Shown one piece after another: positions 1 to 12,600 of a stretch of DNA of 64,000 bases. This DNA comes from Chrysoperla carnea (lineage: Eukaryota; Arthropoda; Insecta; Neuroptera; Chrysopidae), in contig NC_058339.1 of the NCBI RefSeq assembly GCF_905475395.1, positions 15,632,001-15,696,000 of the forward strand. Direction: 5' to 3'. The translations under genes and the position numbers were made by a program. Each line of letters opens with the position of its first letter. Position 1 is the first letter of the stretch. The notes under the pieces are model-generated. The model ran no database searches. It saw only the letters and a program-made list of their open reading frames with translations, and was not told the origin of the DNA.

Positions 1-88
1 TGCCGTTGCCTGGATTCGAACCCGCAACCTAAGGCTAAATAGTCCAACGTTCTAAGACAAACGCCTTAGACCGCTCGGCTATTTAGGC
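1..88 (-). pseudogene. Degenerate tRNA-Leu(UAG)-like sequence in an RpL10 intron
   Basis: On the - strand the A-box-like TAGCCGAGCGG and the B-box GGTTCGAATCC (plus 12-22) are both intact and correctly ordered, with a type II spacing that leaves room for a long variable arm. A loop reading CTTAGAA gives anticodon TAG (Leu). However, the five bases on each side of that loop do not pair, and the 5' acceptor strand (GCCTAAA) pairs with the 3' strand (CAACGGC) only over its first three bases. I therefore read it as a tRNA pseudogene or the tRNA-derived head of a SINE, not a working tRNA. It lies in the intron upstream of 458, antisense to RpL10. A serine-type tRNA ancestor is an alternative. Confidence 0.6.
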
Positions 89-457
89 TCTAATCAATCA
101 ATCAAAATTTCTTGAGTTTTAATAACGTAGAAAACTTCCCAATAAATATTCACCAAAAAAGTGATAAATTGATTTGTGATAGGTAACAGAAAGGTACAAT
201 TGATGAAAACTGATACACTAGTTTAGAGGAAACGTTCGAAATTTCGTATAAAGAAACTAACGTATAAATAATCTTTAAATCCTTAATGCCTTCGTTATCT
301 CTACTCATACAATTTATTGTAAATTGGCTCGAAAATATTATCGATAAGTTTTTGATTTATTAGAAACTAATTGTTAGATATATAAGGGCGAAAATAATTA
401 AAAATTCTAGATAAGTTGTTTAAATCACATAATTATTAAATTATCATTTGTTATTAG

Positions 458-868
458 GCTCCAAACTGGAATGAGAGGAGCTTTTGGAAAACCACAAGGA
501 ACAGTAGCTCGTGTAAACATTGGTCAACCAATCATGAGTGTACGTTCAAGTGAACGTTACAAGGCCGCTGTTATTGAAGCTTTACGTCGTGCCAAATTCA
601 AGTTCCCAGGTCGTCAAAAGGTAATTTTCTTCAATTATGAATACTTACATTAAAAAGTTTAGTATGTAAACATTATTTACGTTTTTTCTTTTTGTTATAG
701 ATCTATGTATCCAAAAAATGGGGCTTCACAAAATACGACCGTGATGAATATGAACAATTGAAAGCTGATGGACGTTTAGCTCAAGATGGATGCAATGTCC
801 AATATCGTCCAGAACATGGTCCATTAGATAAATGGAAGAAAGTGCAGGAAGAAATTGCTGCCTTATAG
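458..868 (+). CDS. RpL10: 60S ribosomal protein L10 (uL16), last two exons
   Basis: Exons 458-620 and 701-868 (stop TAG 866-868) join in frame across an 80-nt GT-AG intron and encode about 109 residues, the C-terminal half of uL16/RpL10 (about 214 aa in animals). Recognisable blocks are [39 protein letters not shown] and the end segment with KKWGFTKY and PLDKWKK. RpL10 sits at the top of the 60S subunit near the A and P sites and is loaded late in the cytoplasm. The first exon begins after an acceptor AG at 456-457, in mid-codon, so the N-terminal half lies to the left of the window. Codon use is less AT-extreme than in NRDE2, as expected of a highly expressed gene. No intronic snoRNA was apparent in the 80-nt intron. 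Confidence 0.95.
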
Positions 869-902
869 ATTTTTTTTGTACATCAAAAATGTGATTTAAA
901 AA

Positions 903-908
903 AATAAA
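903..908 (+). terminator. Poly(A) signal of RpL10
   Basis: AATAAA 35 bases after the RpL10 stop; a second AATAAA lies at 952-957. Either fits a short ribosomal-protein 3' UTR. Confidence 0.6.
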
Positions 909-1348
909 AAGTTTTAAATCGAAAATTCGTTTCTTTATTTAACCAATTTGCAATAAATTATTAAATTATTTTAAAATTCTACCCAACTAAATGACCATAA
1001 AGTACCTTTGAATTTTGAGGATCCGATGTAACATAAACGAAGTATGGATTCGTTATTTATCATTTGTTATCTTCGAATTTCTCTCATGAATATTAATCAA
1101 ATTGAAGTTTTTATGATTCATTTTGACAGATTGGAAAATAAAATGAACTGTAATTTACCCTTTCAAAATATTTTATCTGACTTTTTAAAACAGGTTTCAT
1201 TTTATTCGATAAGAAAAATTCTGAAAATGTGCGTTTAGCATAAAAAAAACAGTTTGCTATAGGAAATTTAATGGTATTTGATAAAAAATTTCATTTTACA
1301 TTGATTTGCAGACTCAAGTTAAAAGTTGCTTATTTATTAATTTTTTAA

Positions 1349-1972
1349 GGATGTATGAGCATGACAACAATGTTTGATTTAAAGGCTCAAAATTTGTTTG
1401 TAGGTAGTCTTTTACTCAAAGAATATGTGGTTAAAATTTCAGCTTAGGTAACCGTGCAAATTTTTAAGAAAAAAGTCATTAAAAGTCGATATAAAATACA
1501 TTGGCTCTTATGGAGGAATCTCAAAAAACGACATATTTTGGAAGTTTTTGATAATTTTCATTTGGAATGAATGAAACAAATTTAAAAAAAAACTTTTAAT
1601 AGAAAGTAAACATATTAGCAATGAATTAGAAAAGAAAAAAACTAAGTGTCACCGTGCATATAAGGGATGTAAGAGCAGGGTAGATTAAGGGTTGAAATTA
1701 TTTTTATCTTATTTTCAACTTTGATGATGAATTTTGTTATAACTTCATGAATGTAGACGAAAAATAAGAATAAAATTTTTCGATATGGTTTTCGAAATAT
1801 CGAAAGCTAAATAATTAAACAAAATTTTCGATATTTTGAAAATTAAGCCAGATATCGAAAAATTTTATTCTTACTTTTCGTCTTATATCGTCAAGTAATA
1901 ATATAAATTTATCATCAAAATTGAAAATATCTATTTTTAAATTTGTGCCCCCACTACCATGCTCATACACCC
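1349..1972 (+). mobile_element. TTAA-flanked inverted-repeat element (MITE), copy 1
   Basis: A 624-bp non-coding element bounded by TTAA on both sides (1345-1348 and 1973-1976). Its ends are inverted: GGATGTATGAGCATG at the left, and CATGCTCATACACCC at the right, whose complement is GGGTGTATGAGCATG. The interior holds a second, longer inverted repeat: about 1755-1885 folds back around the ATATCGAAAAATTTTATTC motif. A second copy lies in reverse orientation at 34736-35333. The TTAA duplication is the hallmark of piggyBac-type transposition, so a piggyBac-mobilised MITE is a reasonable inference. There is no transposase here to confirm it, and the terminal bases (GG) differ from the usual CCC. 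Confidence 0.75.
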
Positions 1973-2605
1973 TTAATACCTAGATTAATTGTTTTATTCA
2001 TTTAATTAAAAATTTATTTCATATTGAAACCTGAGAAACATTCCACCAGGTTATAGCAAATAGTGAGCGATTTATTTCATTTTCCTTAATTAGCTATACA
2101 CTGTTTAAATCAAAATTTGAAAATTCAAACAAAATGAAAAATATTGTCCTTAATTTTTGTCATAATTATTAATTTTTTTCGGAAAACCTTACCCTCTTTT
2201 TTCAACGATGTATGTATTAATATAAATTGATAAAATTATAAACAGGGAAACAAATTGACATTGAAGTCGTTTGAATAATTATAACGATTAATTATACTGC
2301 ATTATAGTCATTACTAACTACGGTTAACATTTTTAAAAAATAAACCAAGCTTTTTATTTGGTTTAGAATTTTTCCATATTTTTGAAAATTTGGTTCGGAC
2401 CAAATTCGACTTGAGTTGCAAATTCATAGGCTTTTATAAACAGTCAAGGTGATGGCGAGTAACATAGATAAGTAGGTTCAAGGGATGGTTCGACAGTGAT
2501 AAGACTCGCCCAGAGGCCTGAAGCTTATTGTGTTATCCTGTGTCTTCTTAGATCCCTTTTCGCTGATTATTTTGAGAGTTTTGTTGGGACAATATTCGCA
2601 ATTAG

Positions 2606-2718
2606 AGTTCACTCAAACCAAAGTGGCACCGAGCAAGAGAGAGTGTATGATGTATATGTATGTGCACTCGAATCTATACTCTCTCTTGTTCAGTGCCACT
2701 TAGTTTTGATAGAACTCT
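2606..2718. repeat. Imperfect 113-nt hairpin
   Basis: The arm starting AGAGTTCACTCAAACC at 2606 is matched in reverse complement by the arm ending at 2718. About 41 bp pair with a handful of mismatches, around a ~35-nt loop; the best-paired block is AGTGGCACCGAGCAAGAGAG. It could be a short foldback element or a pre-miRNA-like hairpin. The open frame across it is a by-product. Confidence 0.55.
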
Positions 2719-4248
2719 ACCTAATGAAGGTTTCGTTATAACCGAAACTGCGTATATTCACATGAAACATATATAATTGATCCAAGAAATTGGGTCTAAT
2801 ATTGAAATTAAATTTCAAAATTTTCTTATTGATAAAGAAAACAGAAACAGAACAATACAATAGAGCTTTGATTTAAGCCCCAAATGACTGGGCTATAAAT
2901 TTTTAGAATATTTGTACGTTATTTATGTTTTAATTTGTCCATGTACTTCGAACAGTTTTGCATTATCTTTGTACCACCATACTTACAAACCCCACACGGA
3001 AAGAGAGACTCTCAACTCCAGTATAAATAAATATAATAATAATATTATGTTTGTATATCTATAGTGTGTCTCAAAAAGTCAGAATTGATGAAAAATTTGA
3101 GCAAATTTATAAAAAATACTTATATTTATTGTAAGGTTTTGGAAACAGTTCGAAAATGGTAAAGCTGGCCAAAACATGCCACATTGTATTTTTTCATACA
3201 ACCTTAATAAAATCATTTACAGGTATTCTCAGCGGAATACCCTTGCAGGTATGTTTTGCGAATTTATAGAAAACAAACAATATAATTCCAATTTTATATA
3301 CATATAATATTTCCTCAATTGATTGCAATATGATATTTTGACATCGGACCTCGCTCGATATGTCGCATCGATAAGTACTTAAGATTTATATCCCCAAAGG
3401 AAGGTTAAGGCTGAGTAGGAAAGTAAAGTTGAGGCTTCCAGATACAGAGCTTGTTACTAACTTTTCGGGAATTCAATACTTCCTAGATGAGACTGCGATT
3501 TGTTATGTTTCCCTGAACTGCCCTCTTTTAGCTTAGTGTAAATGTAACATTAAATGATGAATAGGTATAGTGAATCATGGAGTAAATGACAAATTTTTCA
3601 ATAATGACGAATAGAATCTGTAAAATCATGATAATTTCTCCCTTCTTAAAACTGGCAACAAATTTGAGGTTTTAACCTAACTAATCTATTCCATGTGTCC
3701 TAGTCCTAGATAAATGGGTCTCATTGGCCCAAAAGTAGTCATTCTATTATTATCGACATGAATAATGGGATAGTTAGAATGATGTAATGCTAATTCTTTC
3801 TAAGACCGATTTTCACAGATACTCTTTTTATAATTTTTCGCACCGCACGTGTGTAATGCAGGCAAGTTTTAATTCCGAATGTCAATTTACTTAATTATTT
3901 TAAAATTAATGTGATAATAAACATTTAAATTTACTTAAACGTAATACATAGTTTACAAAAAATGAGTTAAAAGAAAAATATGAAAAACAATAATAAAATT
4001 TAAGTAATATAATTATAATAATTTTTTTTTTAAAACAAGGATAAGTGAAAAACTGTAGTGAAAAGTGAAGGATAATTTTTTAGGGATATTTGTGTAACGA
4101 ATTGAATAAAGTGAATGCAGGAGTTTCATGATGATCAATATTTTGATGTTACATTCATTTATATATTAAATGTGTTTATTTTAATTATATATGAGTTAAT
4201 TATTGAAAAATTTACTTATTTTTATGTATTCTGTGTGATTTTGTGACA

Positions 4249-7200
4249 ATGCAATGGTCGGGCTATCAGAGCTCGACCTTGGGGTTCTACATTATATTAA
4301 TCGGGTGTTTGGGAGCTGTTTTTGGAGCACTAGGTGATCCATATCAAGTGTTAGGTGTTGATAAATCAGCAAATCTACAAGAAATACGTAAAGCCTATAA
4401 GCAGTTAGCAAAAGAATGGTAAGTCTAAAATTATTTTCAAAAAATATTTTTAATGAGGTTAGAATTTTATTATAATTTAATTAATTTAGGCACCCTGATA
4501 AAACGGATGATCCAAAAGCAGAAGAAAAATTCGTTGAAATCAAACAAGCTTATGAATTATTGTCAGACTCAGAAAGACGTAAAGCATATGATCAACATGG
4601 AATTACCGAAGATACAACAAATATGCATCAACGTCATGATTACTCACAGTATGAACGATTCACTGCCGATCCTTTCGAAGAATTTTTCGGAGGGAAAAAT
4701 AGATTCCATTTCAAAGAACAAGATATTACATTTTTCCATAAACTGTCGATAACTACTAGGTAAGTTTAGCGTTAACATTGAAAGTTTTGAAAATTTTTTT
4801 TGACTTTTTTATGTGCGTTTTGAAAATTTTCACGATATTATAACTACAACTGTATTCGATATTTTCGATTACGTTTTTTGACTCACTTGCGAAGGGTACC
4901 GCAAGTGGATCCTTAGCTCCTAGAACAAGAGTCCTCTCTGCCCTTCTTTTAGAACCATCAACCATGCCACCCGAAGACGGGGCGTCTTCGGGTAGGAGGC
5001 GCTATTAAAATCAGATGAAGCTAAAGGAAAAAAGAAGGCAAAGGAAGGCTTCTAATTTCCGTATGAGAAAAAAACTACATATTGATTTTACAAAATATAA
5101 TCGAAAAACGGATTTTTCCCTTTTTTAGGTAAAAATATTTCAAAAACCTTGTGTGTTAGAGAAATTTCGTAGCCGAATTCGAATTCAGCACCCTAAAAAC
5201 CATAACAAATGCTCTATCACATCAATGTGAATAAAAAAAAAATCAAATTTTGTACACCAGTGAAATTTAATAAAAATTTTTCATTTCTATAGCTTAATTT
5301 TTTTTTAACAGGCATTTTGATTTAAATCTTACTCCCAAAAGTAAACGAGTTCCACATCTTTTACTATTTTATACGGACTGGTGTTTTCCATGTATACAAG
5401 CCGCTCCAATTTGGCGTCGAATGGTAGATCAATTAGAACCCTTAGGCGTTGCTGTTGCAACTGTACATGCGGGACATGAAGCAACACTTGCTCGACGTGT
5501 TAGTGTTCATTCATTACCTTGTATTGTACTTTTAATCGATGAAGAAACTTTTGTCTACAAAGAAAGCGTGTATAGTGTTCAGCGAGTTGTTGGTAAGTTT
5601 TATTAAATTTGTTTAATATATACGATTAGCTCGACCCGTAGGGAATTGCATACCCGTGGCTAAAACAGATTAGAGAAATAATATATGTGATTCTTTTTAT
5701 TTATAGGCAATTTAATTACAGATATTATACAGGCTGTTTTTTTATACCATGTGTTTATGAAATATATCAAGGTATATTAAGTTTAGTCCCAAGTTTGTAA
5801 TGCATAAAAATATTGATGTATAGGTGTATATAGAATCACCTAATTACTCCTTTCCGGTTGTCTGTCTGTCTGTCTGTGTTCCTTATGAAAAAATAAACAA
5901 CTTTTGTCTGAAACATTTTTTCGTAAACATCACTCTTTACCCACAAGGGCGCAAATTATATAGTAATTATTATATGGGTATATCAGTTATATATGTATGA
6001 CATGTATGCATGTGTAATGTGACAGAGTAATCAACATTGTCTATACATGCTATTTCAACAATTAACTTAGTCAATTGTTTATTTTCACTTGTTTAAATTA
6101 ACATAGCGAATTATTATTTACGAAAAAATATGCCTTTTTAAAATTTTCCAAATGAAATAATAAATTTAAGCTAGTCATTAACAAATATTTTTGTTCTTTA
6201 GAATTCATTAAAAGTAGACTACCGTATAAAATAGTTCCAAAATTAAATGATAATACAATTGAAGATTTTCTTGCTGGTTGGGGTGACAACCGTGTTCGTG
6301 GTTTGGTATTTGAACCTAAAAAAACAGTTCGATTGAGATATTTGTTATCTGCTTATCATTATCGGGATCGAGTTGCATTTGGGTAAGATTTAATTTTTAT
6401 TTTAAAATTTGTAATTGTTATTTAATTGTTTGAATTATTTATCTAGGTTTGTTGAAATTGGAATCCCCGAAACTGAAAAAATTGTTAAACGTTATAATGT
6501 TGCGACAAATTTGGATACTTTAATACTGTTAGATGAAGATCCAAATAAACCACGTGCAAGTGTAGCAATGCATGATATACCGGCTGCAACACTTCATAAT
6601 GTTATTTCTGCCAATCAGTATTTAGCGTTACCTCGTTTATCATCCCAGAGTATGATGGATGCTGTTTGTCCTCCGGAATGGTCACGACCACGAAAACGTT
6701 TGTGTGCAATTTTAATAACTGACCCGTCTAATGAACATGATGGTGCACGAAATGCTCTACGGACATACGCTAGACATGCTCCTTGGGGTGCTGATCGTAT
6801 TCGATTCACTTATATTTATATGGGCAAACAAACTGAATTTATTGAAACGCTTAAAAATGGCGAAGGTAGCCCATCTGAGCCACTACTACGAATTGTAATT
6901 ATTTGGAGACGTGATACTTCTCATATTAAATATGAATGGGTCCAAGGTGAATGGGGTGACGGTGAAGTTGATCCACAATCTTCACAGGCAGCTTCTGATG
7001 AAAATAGTTTTAACGATACTCGTCAACGGTTAGATGATACTATTTCACGTTTGCTAAAAACTTCAGAAGCACTTAGCTATGAAGCGGTCGTTAATGTAAG
7101 TTAATGTTAAATTATTTGGGAAATTGAGTGAGTATTTTTTTCTTAGTAATATCCTATTGCTAAATGGGTTCTGGAAATTATCAACTAACAGAGTTAATTG

Positions 7201-9581
7201 ATTAATTATACATATACTGCGTTCATGGTATGGAGTGTAGAGATAAGGAGGACCATCTCTGTATATGAATGCGTCAAATAGTGCTGTAGCAAAAGTGTAA
7301 GATTTAAGGATAGGCAAGTATTCATATCGTTCAAACTTGCTACGCTAGCGCTATTTTGGTGGGATTTTGAGTTATAATTTGTTCTTTACCTATGGACAAT
7401 TTTTCAGCAAAAGTTTGTAAGGCCTAGAAGTATGGATATTAAACTCAAAATTTTAATATTGATGTTCATAAAATCATCTTATTAGCCTAGCCCATTTCTA
7501 TTTTTATGCTATTCGTTAACGTGACAGCTCAAGACAAAAATACGCTTTGTAATTGTCGATAATTGTCGATTTTCATCGTTATAAAAATTCGTTAACTTGA
7601 AAATGAGTCCCCATTTTAAAAAATTTATTTGTCAAAGAAAAGAATACTCCTTATATTAAATATAAAATGTATAAAGGGTTATGTATTTTCATTCTAAGTG
7701 GTTTTTATGTGCTTTAGGATTTGCTTGATGAGCATGCACAGGGAATGATTGCTAAAATATTAATTAGAGTACTATTGGGTTTAGAAGCAGTTTTTGATGG
7801 CCTTGGTAAAGAACATATCTTGCCAGTTGTTTCAATCATTGGCACTATTATAATTGTTGTTGTTATTGGATACGTGTTAACTAATATGGTGTAAGTATAT
7901 ATTCTTCAAACTAATTCATTCTCATGGCTTTTTCTTTGCTTGAGGAACATTTTTGTTTATAACATTGCACAGTGATTGATTAAGAAGGTCTGGTTGAATA
8001 TATAAGGCCCAAATGCAATCTAGATTTTTATCTAATTAGAGCGAGATTTGATCCAGTTAGACTAACTCTAGCATGTTGAGCTCTCTAGGTAGATTTGATC
8101 TACAGTTTACCTTTAAAACGAAGAGTAAGAAAGAAGTTTCAATGTAGGTAGAGGTAAGGTAAGGTAAGGTCTAGGTAGGTCTAGACTACATAAATGGTTC
8201 AACTGCAAATCATTGTGTGAAAACTCATATTAATATAATATATTGAAATGGTATAGGTTAGAGTGGCTGTCCTAGGTTGGGACACACTTAGACCATAGGG
8301 TCCGTTGTGATACCGTAAATGGGTTGGCCCATCCCCAGCCACTACTCCATGAACCATTTGGAGCTGTTGTAAATAAATGCTTGTTTTATTTTGTGTAAAA
8401 ACTAACTATCAGTTTTGAATTTATTTTAAATAATTTTATCATTTATGCAATTTAGTACATATTTAATCCTTATTTAGTATACTAACGCTGAACTTACAAT
8501 TAGTTCCATAACATATTCCACGACTAATTTTGAGTTAACCGTTGAAAACTACCTTACAAGTAAACGAACTCTATTTATTGTAGAGAGAATATCGCTTCTG
8601 AGAAGTTAAAGAAATTTTTGGTAATTTTTAGCCGACAAGAAGAAGAGAGCATTAAAGAGCAATTATTTAATAAAACAAATGGTAATAATAATAATGATGG
8701 ATCGCCAAGATCTCGTACAACCAAATATCAGCCAGAATTACGATTACATGAACTTCGTGCTGAAAAGTATAATGGTTTAGTACGATTATTAAAACCTGGT
8801 TGTCGAACGATTGTTTTGTTGGTTGACGCTCAATCTAGACAACAATTAATACCTGAATTTCATCGAATTGTTTGGGCTTACAGAAAGTAAGAAATATATT
8901 TTAATGCAATATTAAGCATACATATACTAAAACAAATTATTTTTTATTTAGGAATAAAACTTTAATGTTTGCACATATGTCTTTGGAACGAGGTTTAGGA
9001 TGGTATAGAGAACTTTTAGAATTATCGTTACCCGAACATCGAACATTGAATATAAATCCACGAAATTGTGTTGGAACAGTTCTGGCATTAAATGGACATC
9101 GAAAATATTTTTGTATGTTCCATGCTAAACATCCAGAATCAAATAAAGGAAATAAGGTTTGTTAAATTTTACTTTTCCAAATTGGGTTTATTTTATGAAC
9201 TATAAAAATTTAAAGAATATGTTTGCTAAGTCATCCTCTTTGTGCTCTTTGCATTTGTGTTAATTTTTTTAAAAGCTCTACTGTTTACTCTTAAAAATTA
9301 TCAGTTAGATTTGAGAAATTTATTATAATTCCTTTTAATAAATATTCAATTTTTAGCGAATGAATAAAATGACCAAAAAAATAGCAAAGCCAGGTGATCC
9401 AGAAGCCGGCGCATTTATAGGATTCGAAACGGATACGTCAACAGAGAGCTCTGACGATGATCAAGGTGTTTTACTGCAAGGTAGTCTTCTAGAAGGTTTA
9501 CCAAATTGGCTAGATCGTCTTTTTGAAGGTTCAACACATCGATATTATATAAATTATTGGCCAGATTTTACTGCTAAATAA
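4249..9581 (+). CDS. DNAJC16: DNAJC16 orthologue, ER J-domain/thioredoxin-like protein, complete
   Basis: Nine exons, all with GT-AG borders and continuous frame: 4249-4418, 4490-4759, 5312-5592, 6202-6382, 6447-7095, 7718-7890, 8632-8886, 8952-9156, 9357-9581; 802 residues, close to vertebrate DNAJC16 (about 780). Order of parts: hydrophobic N-terminus (residues ~11-28, signal anchor or signal peptide); J domain from ~30 to 95 with the HPD motif at 58-60, needed to stimulate Hsp70/BiP ATPase; a thioredoxin-like domain with a CFPC motif at 171-174; a further thioredoxin-fold-like region through exon 5; one transmembrane segment at ~552-572 in exon 6; and a cytosolic-type C-terminal region ending in TAK. 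The family is an ER membrane co-chaperone; its Drosophila member is, from memory, l(3)80Fg. I chose the start at 4249 because it directly precedes the hydrophobic segment. The intron after exon 3 carries an element A copy. Confidence 0.93.
5742..6093 (+). mobile_element. Element A copy (in DNAJC16 intron 3), shortened
   Basis: It begins at ATACCATG, runs through AGTTTAGTCCCAAGTTTGTAA, CACCTAATTA and a CTGT-repeat patch, and ends at CAATTGTTTATTTTCACTTG. Compared with the longer copies at 36039-36567 and 40059-40584, it lacks the middle block that contains the GATAACTCAAAAACG motif. It lies wholly within an intron and should be spliced out. Non-coding. Confidence 0.7.
8143..8365 (+). repeat. 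Short GGTAA-type tandem followed by a GC-richer interspersed repeat
   Basis: In DNAJC16 intron 6, several AGGTA/GGTAAGGTAAGG units (8143-8186) precede a patch at about 8255-8365 that is clearly GC-richer than its surroundings and contains GGGACACACTTAGACC and GTTGTGATACC. Similar wording occurs, from memory, in widely distributed arthropod interspersed repeats. I see no second copy in this window, so family membership is inference. Confidence 0.4.
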
Positions 9582-9610
9582 AATAATTTCGTACCTAGTA
9601 CACACCGACA

Positions 9611-9616
9611 AATAAA
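9611..9616 (+). terminator. Poly(A) signal of DNAJC16
   Basis: AATAAA 30 bases after the stop codon at 9579-9581, giving a very short 3' UTR. Confidence 0.6.
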
Positions 9617-12600
9617 AGTAAAAAACAAAACAAAAATGAGGATTCTCGATAAAATATCCTCTCTAAACATAATTTAATTTATACAAATACAAATTTATTG
9701 AATTGTTATGATGGTATCTTATCAGGAAGTGTTTTATGTCTAAAATTTTATCCAATTAAGCTTATTGTTGTTAATTGTTTTTTGTTATTTTGAAAATTAA
9801 TTTACTGGACTCCATATTTATATATTTATTGAATTAGCCTCGTTTCGGTGAACAGTAAATTATTCAGTTTTCAAAGATGTGTATTATTTTATAAAATAGA
9901 GCTTCTTATTTATTATTCAATTTTAAAACAAGAGAAGCGTAAGTTTTTCGTTTATTAACTTTTAATTTATTTAAATGCGTGATCCAATTTTTGACATACA
10001 GACACACATTTTGGTAATCAAAATTCACATTCTATAAAATAGTTCAGGTTGCAGAGACTTTTCTATATTTTAATTAAGGTATTTATATTAACTATCTGGG
10101 AAAACTTTATCATCTAGGAAAACGTAATCATATCTTGTAACGGAAAATATATCTGAAACTTAATTGTAGAAAGTTTTCTACTCTAACAGTTTGCAAATAA
10201 TCATGTGACACTTGGATTGACAGGGAACTTTCGCAAGACTTTTAATAATAATAATACTAAACGTATCTAAATATTCAACCTATGGGATTTTTATGCTAAG
10301 GAGACTCTATCTAGCAATAGAAAAAAGAACTATAAGTGTTAGCTCGTATAGACATATGATATTTAACGGAAATATTGTTTACAACTTGTATACTGTAAAA
10401 AAATTTACTTTCCACGATAAATACCTTAATAAATTTAAAAGTTTTCACTATTTGAAGTGATCGTATGTCTCTTCATATTCAATATTTATATTTTAATTAC
10501 ACTTGTTGGTAGAATTTAGTTATTTCGAAAAATAAAAATGAAATCGAACTATTTTCTAGGATGCATTGCACTTGTGGTATGATAATTGTGTGGTAAGTTT
10601 CTCTAACGGTTGTGATTCTTTGAAGGTATGTTTTTTTATATATATAATAATAATTAACATCGTATAAAATATAATAGTTAGAAAATTTTATCCCGCTGCC
10701 TTCGAATTTTCACAGCTTTATATTTCTCATAGAAATTTTTCATAACTTTTACATAATAATTGTATATACTTCACTCACAAATTCAGTTTTCAAATAAAGA
10801 AAAAAACAAAAAAAAAAAGTCTTTTAAAATTAGTTAAGCATAAACATAATAATAAATATACAAAATCCCCAATTTTAAAAACAAAATTTTTGTAAATTTC
10901 TGTTAATAAAATAATATTATGAAAACTGGAATTGTACGTATTGTAATAATAATTATAGAATATTTATTATAACGTAAATTATTACCTTTAAAATTAGCCT
11001 TATTTTTAAAATTTCATATAAAAATGATGAATAAAAGAAAATTAACAGTTGTAAGTTAATACAATTTTAAGGAATTTTTTTTTTTTTAAATTAAATATTC
11101 CAATTAAATAACAAAAGACATTCAAAAATTATCCCTTATTTAAATGGAAGTGAAATTGGATTGTCTTCAAGAGATATTGTGCTAGGTTTTCAATCAAAAC
11201 GAAACAATATAATCATCAGTAGATATTTTATAATAACATTTAAAAAAAACATTTGTGAATGTTGTTTAATTTTATTTTAAATGTTTTGTTAATTTTGTTA
11301 AAAATTTGTTAGTAATGTTTAATTAAAAAAAAACACATCTGTCATTTAAATTGTATTATCTTACAAAAGTATACTGAGAGGTACGGAAATTTGAACAAAT
11401 TTAAAACTACTTTATTATATAAGGTTTATATTTCAAAGAAAATTATATTTCACGACTATCATGTTGAAAAATAGCACGCATTGCGTAAAAATGATTTCTA
11501 CAATTTAACAATTCAATAATTGACAGTATTAATAATAATTACGTTTAATTGCTCAAATTAAATGTATCGAATTGGTGGTCAATAACACTAGTTTACATAG
11601 TTTTTGTTTTTAATAATTAAGGTGCACTGAGTTTCAAAAACTTTATGAAAAAACACTCCTTTTATATATATTTCAATCAGAGCTACAAATAACAAAGATA
11701 TTGTTCACTATTTCGAGTTTGGGTCGAATATTTTTAACAACAACTGTTTTTATTGTTTAAACTTGTGCTCTTTCTCTGACACTTCGGCAAGTGGTATGTT
11801 TCTTGCACGTGACTCAGAAACTTTTTAAATCGCACGCACAAACTTCACTTTGACGAATATCCGTTGTGATAATTGAATAATAGTAAGTGCCCGTTGTCCG
11901 ACAATATGAAAATTACAATTAATAAAAAAGGGGCTCGGATACAGGACTGTTTTTTGAAAAAAACAAACTGAACCACGACAAAATTAAATCATAACAGAAA
12001 GTTTATAAATTTAATAACCTGTTCAACTTTCTATACTTCTCAGTTTATTTAGAACAGATTAAAATAAACTAAAAATAATAAACAAATAAAATACGTGTTA
12101 AAAAATAAAGTTCACTTTTTGCACTCTGTTAAAAATATAAAAAAAATGAAAAATATACAATCTTAGTCATTAAATATAGCTATAGACAATATAGTGCCAT
12201 TTTAAATTTATAAGATTTTCACATTGTATAAGTGGTATATAGAAAGGTTCTGAAAACGGGTAAGCAAAGCGCGAAGGCAAAAAGAACTGTAAAAATTCGT
12301 ATTATATGGTAGGTTGTAGCAGACGGTTACCATGACCATCAGTAAATCATATAATACATCTCTCTAACTAATAGAGAACTATGGAATTAAATAGTCTCCA
12401 ATGTTCTCCAAGAGGATATGGAACCTATCATCATCATCATCATCATCATCATATTTTACTACAATAATAGAATAAGAGAAAACTGTCTTTATCAAGTGCA
12501 AATAAAATGAAAATGGCAGAAAAGGCAGGAAAAGTGTTCGTGTAATTTCAAACTAATATTAAACTAAAATAAAACTATAATACGAACAACACGATACTTA

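Larger units (their letters stand above)
958..4248. other. Intergenic DNA between RpL10 and DNAJC16
   Basis: About 3.3 kb without a supportable gene. It holds the TTAA-flanked element at 1349-1972 and the hairpin at 2606-2718, described separately. Short open frames here (1044-1238, 2496-2741) lack protein-like composition, and the second is mostly hairpin sequence. The stretch 3500-4248 is plain AT-rich DNA and should contain the DNAJC16 promoter and 5' UTR; I see no clear core-promoter motif. Confidence 0.7.

Noticed and set aside
621-700. Intronic snoRNA in RpL10
   Set aside because: Ribosomal-protein introns often host snoRNAs, but the 80-nt intron has no paired C/D or H/ACA boxes.
1044-1238. 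Short open frame after RpL10
   Set aside because: AT-driven composition, no start context, no splice sites, no recognisable motif.
2496-2741. 81-codon open frame
   Set aside because: Mostly the inverted-repeat hairpin sequence; it lacks protein-like constraint.
6098-7317. Minus-strand open frames over DNAJC16
   Set aside because: Complementary-strand shadows of exons 4-5 and the following intron.
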